Shown: piece after piece, positions 58,909 to 64,000 of the stretch
How positions within the stretch are numbered: the first letter of the stretch is position 1
How the letters are laid out: the number at the start of each line of letters is the position of its first letter
Assembly (NCBI RefSeq): GCF_029338255.1
Contig: NZ_CP119787.1
Location: 2,356,001 to 2,420,000, forward strand
Direction of reading: 5' to 3'
DNA length: 64,000 bases
Origin: Haloarcula halobia
GTDB lineage: Archaea > Halobacteriota > Halobacteria > Halobacteriales > Haloarculaceae
Made by a program: the position numbers and the translations under genes
Notes under the pieces: model-generated
What the model saw: only the letters and a program-made list of their open reading frames with translations
Told to the model about the DNA's origin: nothing
The model's database searches: none

Positions 58909-60477
58909 GTGGCGGACCCATCGCTTCCCCGTCCCGTGCCCGCGAGGCCCGCACCGCCGGCAGCGGGCAGCGGGTGTGTCGTCTGGCATCGCCGGCACCT
59001 CCGCACCACCGACCACCCGGCCCTGGCGTACGCGGCGCGAGAGTACGACACGCTCTGTCCGCTGTTCGTCTTCGACCCCCGCTTCTACGACGACGCGTCG
59101 CTGGCCTGTGACGCCCGGATCCGCTTTCTCCACGAGTGTCTCTCCGACCTCCAGGACCAGTACGCCGACCGCGGCGGCGAACTGACCCTCGCACACGGGG
59201 ACCCGGTCGCGGTGCTCGAGGGGTTCGTCGACGCGGGGTGGGACGTCGTCGCCACCGCCGACCCGACCGGCCGCTACGGCCGTCGGCGTGACGACGCCGC
59301 GGCGCGGCGCTGTGACGTGACCTTCGTCGACGGCGACGGGCTGGTGCGAGACGCTACCGACACCCGGGAGAACTGGAGTGACCGCGTCGAGGCCTGGTTC
59401 ACCGCCCAGGAGGCGACGTGGGACGGGACCGCGGTCACGCTCCGGAACGAGTCGACGTCCGTCACTGTCGATGCTGTCGAGAACGCGTACGACGTCGAGC
59501 CTCAGAAGACGGACGTCCCGCGGGGCGGCACCACCGCGGCACGCCGGCGGTTGCGCTACTTCACGCGGCACCTCGGGGAGTACCCCGGAAGCATCTCCGC
59601 GCCGGCGGACGCGGAGACCGGAACCAGCCGGCTCTCGCCGTACCTCCGGTTTGGCTGTCTGTCCGTCCGCGAGGTCTACCAGTACGTCGACGAGCACGCG
59701 ACCCACGACCGGGGGCGACAGATGTTCGTGTCCCGGCTGTACTGGAACCGCCACTACAACCAGAAGCTCGAGGACTGGCCGGGGTGGATGCACAGGGCGG
59801 TGAACCCGGTGTTGCGGGACGTCCACGCCGACACCTACGACCCGGACCTGGTGACCGCCTGGAAGCAGGGCGAGACCGGGTACCCGATGGTGGATGCCTC
59901 GATGCGCTGTCTTCGGGAGACCGGCTGGCTGAACTTCCGGATGCGCGCGATGTGTGCCTCCGTCCTCTGTGACCTGCTGCGCCAGCCGTGGCGGGTCGGG
60001 GCCGACTGGTTCTACTACCACCTCGTCGACGCGGACCCGGCGATAAACTACACGCAGTTCCAGAGCCAGGCGGGCGTCGTCGGGACGAACATGCTGCGCA
60101 CGTACAACCCGCGGAAACAGGTCCGGGACAACGACCCGGAGGGCACGTTCGTGCGGCGGTGGGTGCCGGAACTCGAACCGCTCCCCGTCGAACACCTGGA
60201 CCAGCCCGAGAAGACCCCGCTACACGTCCAGGACGAATGTGGAGTCACGATCGGCGAGGACTACCCGTACCCCGTGGTCGAGTACGAGGCGGCGCGACAG
60301 GCGCGCCTGGAGGAAGTCGAGTCGCTCCAGGACGGCGCCGAGGCCGCCCTGTCCGACCCCGAAGTCGCCCGGCGAGCGTCGCTATCCCGGCGTGGCCGGA
60401 CAGACGACTCCGTGGACGGGTGCGCGGACGATCTGGGGGACGACGACGGGTCGCAGACGTCACTGTCCTCGTTCTGA
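58909..60477 (+). CDS. Cryptochrome/DNA photolyase family protein
   Basis: Protein of 522 residues with a GTG start. WHRRHLRTTDHPALAYAARE is the antenna-domain opening. The FAD-binding half has RLSPYLRFGCLSVREVYQY, GETGYPMVDASMRCL, GWLNFRMRAMCASVLCDLL and GTNMLRTYNPRKQ; the last is unlike classical CPD photolyases, where N-P-T/x-Q is common. The final 60 residues are a charged tail. It may repair UV dimers or act as a light sensor. It is not linked to its neighbours. Confidence 0.9.
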   Translation: MADPSLPRPVPARPAPPAAGSGCVVWHRRHLRTTDHPALAYAAREYDTLCPLFVFDPRFYDDASLACDARIRFLHECLSDLQDQYADRGGELTLAHGDPVAVLEGFVDAGWDVVATADPTGRYGRRRDDAAARRCDVTFVDGDGLVRDATDTRENWSDRVEAWFTAQEATWDGTAVTLRNESTSVTVDAVENAYDVEPQKTDVPRGGTTAARRRLRYFTRHLGEYPGSISAPADAETGTSRLSPYLRFGCLSVREVYQYVDEHATHDRGRQMFVSRLYWNRHYNQKLEDWPGWMHRAVNPVLRDVHADTYDPDLVTAWKQGETGYPMVDASMRCLRETGWLNFRMRAMCASVLCDLLRQPWRVGADWFYYHLVDADPAINYTQFQSQAGVVGTNMLRTYNPRKQVRDNDPEGTFVRRWVPELEPLPVEHLDQPEKTPLHVQDECGVTIGEDYPYPVVEYEAARQARLEEVESLQDGAEAALSDPEVARRASLSRRGRTDDSVDGCADDLGDDDGSQTSLSSF

Positions 60478-60554
60478 GTGGAGCGGGTCGGCGGCGCCCG
60501 ACCACACCACTTTCGCCCGGCTGATCCCGGTCGGCCAGCGTGCCGACCAGCATC

Positions 60555-60577
60555 GTATTGGATATATCTTACAATAC
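60555..60577. promoter_or_regulatory. Perfect GTATTG-N11-CAATAC dyad (distal operator)
   Basis: Identical in arms and spacer length to the one before tusA at 45918-45940, 14.6 kb away. The spacer sequences differ, which argues against a simple sequence duplication. Confidence 0.65.
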
Positions 60578-60710
60578 CGAGGTCGATCAGAGACCACACA
60601 CGACTGTGAGAATCCGTCGGCTCCGTGGCTTGAACCGTACCACTGTATTCAGTTCCAATATCTTAATCCTCGTCGACCCGGCCGGCGCAGACCGGTTGTC
60701 CGGACACATA

Positions 60711-60733
60711 GTATTGTATAGAATTTGGATTAC
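60711..60733. promoter_or_regulatory. Degenerate dyad GTATTG-N11-GATTAC (proximal operator)
   Basis: It matches the dyad with two mismatches and lies about 10-30 bases upstream of the putative TATA box of the rhodanese-lactamase gene. Confidence 0.5.
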
Positions 60734-60779
60734 TATGCAAACGTTTTAGTACACCCATCCGGTAGGTGGGGGTGACGAC

Positions 60780-61973
60780 ATGAATCCAGAAGACTTCCCG
60801 AGTCCGGACGAAGAGGTGGAGACGGTCGACCCTGCGACACTCAAGCAGCGCATCGACGACGGTGAGGACGTCACGCTGCTCGATACGCGGATGGAATCGG
60901 ACTACGAGGAGTGGGCCATCGACGGCGAGAGCGTCTCGTCCATCAACGTCCCGTACTACGAGTTCCTCGACGACGATATCGACGCGGACGTCCTCGAGAC
61001 AGTCCCCGACGACCGCGAGGTGACAGTCCTGTGTGCGAAAGGCGGCGCCAGCGAGTACGTCGCCGGTCGGCTCGCCGAGCACGACTACGAGGTCGAACAC
61101 CTCGAGGAGGGAATGAACGGCTGGGCGCGCATCTACGAGGCCGTGGAGGTCACGGACTACACCGGCGCGGGAACCCTCCTCCAGTACCAGCGCCCCTCCT
61201 CGGGCTGTCTGGGCTACCTGATCTACGACGACGGCGAGGCGGCGGTCATCGACCCGCTCCGGGCGTTCACCGACCGGTACCTAGAGGACGCCGAGGACCT
61301 GGGCGTCGACCTGCAGTACGCACTGGACACCCACATCCACGCCGACCACATCTCGGGCGTGCGCGACCTGGACGAGGCGGGCGTCGAGGGCGTCATCCCG
61401 GCCGCCGCCGTCGACCGCGGGGTCACCTACGCGGACGAACTGACGACCGCGGCGGACGGCGATACGTTCTCCGTCGGCGAGGTCACCATCGAGGCCGTCT
61501 ACACCCCCGGCCACACCACGGGGATGACCTCCTATCTGGTCGACGGCAGCCTGCTCGCGACCGGGGACGGGCTCTTCGTCGAGAGCGTCGCCCGCCCCGA
61601 CCTGGAGGAAGGCGACGAGGGCGCACCTGACGCCGCGCGCATGCTCTACGAGTCGCTGAACGACCGCGTGCTCTCGCTGTCCGACGACACGCTCGTCGGC
61701 GGGGCCCACTTCAGCGACGCGGCCGAACCGGCCGCGGACGGCACCTACACCGCCCCCATCGGCCAGCTGGTCGAGGAGATGGACGCGCTCACGATGGACG
61801 AAGACGAGTTCGTCGAGCTCATCCTGTCGGACATGCCACCCCGCCCGGCCAACTACGAGGACATCATCGCGACGAACCTCGGGCAGAACGCCGTCGACGA
61901 CGACCGGGCGTTCACGCTCGAGCTGGGGCCGAACAACTGTGCAGCGAGCCAGGAATCCCTCGCGGGTGACTGA
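60780..61973 (+). CDS. Rhodanese plus ETHE1-like metallo-beta-lactamase protein (persulfide dioxygenase-like)
   Basis: Protein of 397 residues. The N-terminal rhodanese domain (residues 15-115) has the sulfur-carrying C85 in VTVLCAKGGASEYVAGRL. The metallo-beta-lactamase domain starts GCLGYLIYDDGEAAVIDPLR and carries THIHADHISGVRDLDEAG and VYTPGHTTGMTSYLVDG, the iron ligands of ETHE1-like persulfide dioxygenases. Fused enzymes of this kind oxidise low-molecular-weight persulfides to sulfite and pass sulfur to the rhodanese cysteine. It starts an operon with the second YeeE pair. Confidence 0.9.
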   Translation: MNPEDFPSPDEEVETVDPATLKQRIDDGEDVTLLDTRMESDYEEWAIDGESVSSINVPYYEFLDDDIDADVLETVPDDREVTVLCAKGGASEYVAGRLAEHDYEVEHLEEGMNGWARIYEAVEVTDYTGAGTLLQYQRPSSGCLGYLIYDDGEAAVIDPLRAFTDRYLEDAEDLGVDLQYALDTHIHADHISGVRDLDEAGVEGVIPAAAVDRGVTYADELTTAADGDTFSVGEVTIEAVYTPGHTTGMTSYLVDGSLLATGDGLFVESVARPDLEEGDEGAPDAARMLYESLNDRVLSLSDDTLVGGAHFSDAAEPAADGTYTAPIGQLVEEMDALTMDEDEFVELILSDMPPRPANYEDIIATNLGQNAVDDDRAFTLELGPNNCAASQESLAGD

Positions 61974-61981
61974 GGAGGGTG

Positions 61982-62473
61982 ATGGTCCCTGAACTAGTCC
62001 CGCTCCAGGTCGCCGCCGACCTGTTCCCCCACGGCGTCGACCGGTACGCCATCGGCGGGCTCCTCGTCGGCCTCGGGGCGGCGGTCATCTACGTGGGCAC
62101 CGGCATCAGCGCCGGCGCCAGCACGTTCCTCGAGTCGACGCTGTCGTACGTCTCGGGCCAGTCGCGGTTCCAGCAGTACGTCGCCTCGCGCGACTGGCGA
62201 CTCGTGTTCACGCTCGGTATCGTCCTCGGGGCCGCTATCTACGCCGTCGTCTACCAGGGCGGCGCCTGGACGACGGACGTCGCCTGGTGGCGACTGCTCG
62301 CCGGCGGCGTCCTCGTCGGCGTCGGGACCCGCGTCGGGAAAGGGTGTACCTCCGGCCACGGGGTCTGTGGCGTCGGGTCGGCCTCGAAGACGTCGCTGGC
62401 GGGCGTACTCGCGTTCCTGGCCACGGCGATACTGACGGCCCAGGTGGTCGCCGCGCTGGGGGTGACGCCGTGA
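61982..62473 (+). CDS. YeeE/YedE sulfur transporter, N-terminal half (second copy)
   Basis: Protein of 163 residues with about four spans. GKGCTSGHGVCGVGS is the core motif; IVLGAAIYAVVYQGGAWTTD is the variable loop. It resembles the copy at 46127 along its whole length, with GCTAGHG replaced by GCTSGHG, so the pair is an old duplication. The ATG at 61982 follows the rhodanese-lactamase stop by eight bases. Confidence 0.9.
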   Translation: MVPELVPLQVAADLFPHGVDRYAIGGLLVGLGAAVIYVGTGISAGASTFLESTLSYVSGQSRFQQYVASRDWRLVFTLGIVLGAAIYAVVYQGGAWTTDVAWWRLLAGGVLVGVGTRVGKGCTSGHGVCGVGSASKTSLAGVLAFLATAILTAQVVAALGVTP

Positions 62474-62943
62474 TGGCGGGCGCTCTGTCGGACCGCCACC
62501 CGCTGTTCGTCCCGCTCGTGCTGGTCGGCGGCGTCATCTTCGGCTTCGGTCTCGCGTTCAGCCACATGGCCCGGCCCGAAGTGGTGCTGAACTTCCTCCA
62601 GTTCGAGGACTTCGGCCTGCTGTTCGTGATGTTCGGCGGCGCGGCGGTGACTGGCCTCGCGTTCTTCGTCGCGCCGCGCGCGCTGGACCGGGCGCCGCTG
62701 ACCGGCGACCGGTTCGAGCGCCGGCTGAAGCCCTTCGACCGGAACGTGCTGGTCGGCGGGGGCATCTTCGGCGTGGGCTGGGGGCTGTCGGGCATCTGTC
62801 CCGGCGCCGCCTACGCGAGCCTCGGCATCGGCAACGTGACCATCCTGTGGGCTATCGCGGGGATGTTCCTCGGGGCCTACGCGCAGGGGTGGTGGCGCAG
62901 CCGGACGGACACCGTCGACCCTGCCGCCACCGGGGCGGACTGA
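62473..62943 (+). CDS. YeeE/YedE partner half (second copy)
   Basis: Protein of 156 residues. LAFSHMARPEVVLNFLQFED and FGVGWGLSGICPGAAYASLG repeat the motifs of the copy at 46621. The ATG shares its base with the preceding TGA (TGATG), the same coupling as in the first pair. The two halves should form one thiosulfate or sulfane-sulfur importer. Confidence 0.9.
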   Translation: MAGALSDRHPLFVPLVLVGGVIFGFGLAFSHMARPEVVLNFLQFEDFGLLFVMFGGAAVTGLAFFVAPRALDRAPLTGDRFERRLKPFDRNVLVGGGIFGVGWGLSGICPGAAYASLGIGNVTILWAIAGMFLGAYAQGWWRSRTDTVDPAATGAD

Positions 62944-62955
62944 CCCCATCGACCG

Positions 62956-64000
62956 ATGGATGTCTCCGTCGTCGCGCTCTTTCTGGTCGCCGGGCTCGCG
63001 AGTCTGTTCATGGCCTGGGTCATCGGTGCCGGCTCCAGCGGCGCGACCCCGTTTGCCCCCGCCGTCGGCGCGAACGCAATCTCGACGATGCGCGCTGCGT
63101 TCGTCGTCGGCATCTTCGGGCTGGCGGGCGCGGTGACACAGGGAGCGAACGTCTCTGAGGCCGTCGGCCGCGGCCTCGTCGGTGGCGTCAGTCTCCCCGC
63201 CCTCGGGGTCATCGTCGCACTCCTCGCCGGGGCGGGGCTCATGGCCGTCGGCATCTACACCGGGTATCCCATCGCGACGGCCTTCACCGTCACCGGTGCG
63301 GTCATCGGTGTCGGCCTGGCTCTCGGTGGGGCGCCCGTCTGGGGGAAGTACCAGCAGATAGCGACCGTCTGGGTGCTGACGCCCGTCGTCGGTGGGGGAC
63401 TCGCCTACGGCATCGCGAGCGTGTTGCCGCGGCCGACGGTCCCGGAGGCGGCGACGGTTCCCACCCTCGCCGCGCTGGTCGGCGTCGTCCTCGCCAACGT
63501 CGAGTTCGCCTTCCTCGGCCCCGGCGGCGGTCCCGGGACGCTCACCGGGTTCGGCCAGCGCGTCCTCGGTCTCGACGGACTCGTCGCGGCCGTCCTCCTG
63601 TCCGGAGTCGTCGCCCTCGTCGTCTGGAGTGCGGTCTACCGGGACATCCGTCGCGACGAGGCGGCCGGACTCAGACACGTCCTGCTGGCCCTCGGTTCGC
63701 TGGTCGCGTTCTCGGCCGGGGGGAGTCAGGTCGGCCTCGCGGTGGGCCCCCTCTTACCGCTACTGGACGAGGTGGGGACGCTGTCGCCGGCGGTCGTGCT
63801 GGCCGGTGGTGGCGTCGGCATCCTCGTCGGGTCCTGGACCGGTGCCCCGCGGATGATAAAGTCGCTCGCCCAGGACTACTCTTCACTGGGGCCGCGCCGC
63901 TCGATCGCGGCGCTCGTCCCCTCGTTTCTCATCGCACAGACAGCGGTGTTCCTGGGCGTGCCGGTGTCGTTCAACGAGATAATCGTCAGCGCAATCATCG
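62956..64000 (+). CDS. PiT-family inorganic phosphate/sulfate permease, 3' end outside window
   Basis: Nearly 350 residues are visible with about ten membrane spans. AGSSGATPFAPAVGANAIST is the N-terminal PiT repeat signature, and FLGVPVSFNEIIVSAII begins the second one at the window edge. The family carries phosphate, but CysP members import sulfate. Placement 12 bases after a YeeE pair and a persulfide dioxygenase favours sulfate, sulfite or thiosulfate as the cargo. Confidence 0.87.
   Translation, partial: MDVSVVALFLVAGLASLFMAWVIGAGSSGATPFAPAVGANAISTMRAAFVVGIFGLAGAVTQGANVSEAVGRGLVGGVSLPALGVIVALLAGAGLMAVGIYTGYPIATAFTVTGAVIGVGLALGGAPVWGKYQQIATVWVLTPVVGGGLAYGIASVLPRPTVPEAATVPTLAALVGVVLANVEFAFLGPGGGPGTLTGFGQRVLGLDGLVAAVLLSGVVALVVWSAVYRDIRRDEAAGLRHVLLALGSLVAFSAGGSQVGLAVGPLLPLLDEVGTLSPAVVLAGGGVGILVGSWTGAPRMIKSLAQDYSSLGPRRSIAALVPSFLIAQTAVFLGVPVSFNEIIVSAII

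Larger units (their letters stand above)
60478..60779. promoter_or_regulatory. Gene-free leader region of the rhodanese-lactamase operon
   Basis: About 300 AT-rich bases without a firm gene. It holds the perfect dyad GTATTG-N11-CAATAC at 60555-60577 and the degenerate GTATTG-N11-GATTAC at 60711-60733, which also sits in a CATAGTA-N17-TACTATG inverted repeat (60707-60737). TTTTAGT near 60744 is the likely TATA box before the ATG at 60780. GATATATC inside the first dyad could be a second TATA box, giving a long leader or small RNA. Confidence 0.6.

Noticed and set aside
1-64000. CRISPR arrays, insertion sequences, rRNA genes
   Set aside because: No spaced direct-repeat series, transposase motifs or terminal inverted repeats, and no rRNA-like sequence were seen on reading.

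Overview
This window is a piece of a haloarchaeal chromosome (class Halobacteria). The signs are high GC with a strong third-position GC bias, acidic proteins rich in Asp and Glu, leaderless promoters with a TATA-like box about 25-30 bases before the start codon, Tat-type secretion signals, and archaeal information-processing genes (proteasome alpha subunit, RNase P Rpp30 and Pop5, Lsm with L37e, SBDS, FttA/aCPSF1, salactin). Gene content fits a Haloarcula-like denitrifying or nitrate-respiring halophile, but the genus is not proven. No transposase, CRISPR array, rRNA or tRNA was found.

Layout. 1-2.9 kb: two coupled BatA/VWA-type membrane proteins, the first cut by the window edge. 3.0-14.8 kb: one long leftward respiratory nitrate reductase operon with nearly every junction overlapping or touching (narA-like, Rieske narB, cytochrome b narC, a small membrane protein, narG, narH, a haem-binding gamma-like subunit, narJ, a membrane protein, a HEAT-repeat gene broken by an in-frame TAG, an Mrp-type ATPase with a DUF2249-like tail, and mobA). 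15.0-17.7 kb: the divergent regulator narO, then molybdopterin genes moaB, moaC and a mobB-moaE fusion, so the reductase, its regulator and its cofactor pathway sit together. 17.8-22.5 kb: small membrane proteins, a Nudix hydrolase, and the rnp3-rnp2-psmA block. 22.7-26.8 kb: a salactin-type actin, a membrane protein with a coiled tail, SBDS and FUN14. 26.9-30.4 kb: fixABCX. 30.8-41.1 kb: redox and carbon-storage genes (iron alcohol dehydrogenase, CoA-disulfide-reductase-like enzyme, two HxlR regulators, bdhA-phaZ for polyhydroxyalkanoate mobilisation, a TrxB-like flavoprotein, a dihydrolipoamide-dehydrogenase-like enzyme, BolA and monothiol glutaredoxin). 41.3-43.2 kb: fttA.

43.2-64 kb holds the most interesting part: a scattered sulfane-sulfur gene set (DUF2892 protein, tusA-dsrE, two separate split YeeE/YedE transporter pairs, thioredoxin, a rhodanese plus ETHE1-like metallo-beta-lactamase protein, a PiT-family permease) interleaved with housekeeping genes (DHH phosphoesterase, Dna2-like nuclease-helicase, purF, L37e, Lsm, M42 peptidase, photolyase). 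Four of its promoters carry the same 23-bp dyad, GTATTG-N11-CAATAC, in perfect form twice and in near-perfect form four times. This looks like an undescribed operator linking sulfur import, sulfur relay and persulfide breakdown. A two-cysteine TrmB-like regulator inside the block (47906-48304) is a candidate controller, though its own promoter carries a different dyad.

Other things to note: a frameshifted spondin-domain pseudogene, a YjeF N-terminal relic, several genes shorter than 60 codons, and short upstream ORFs that end in ATGA or GTGA overlaps with the next gene (fixA, yeeE, rnp2).
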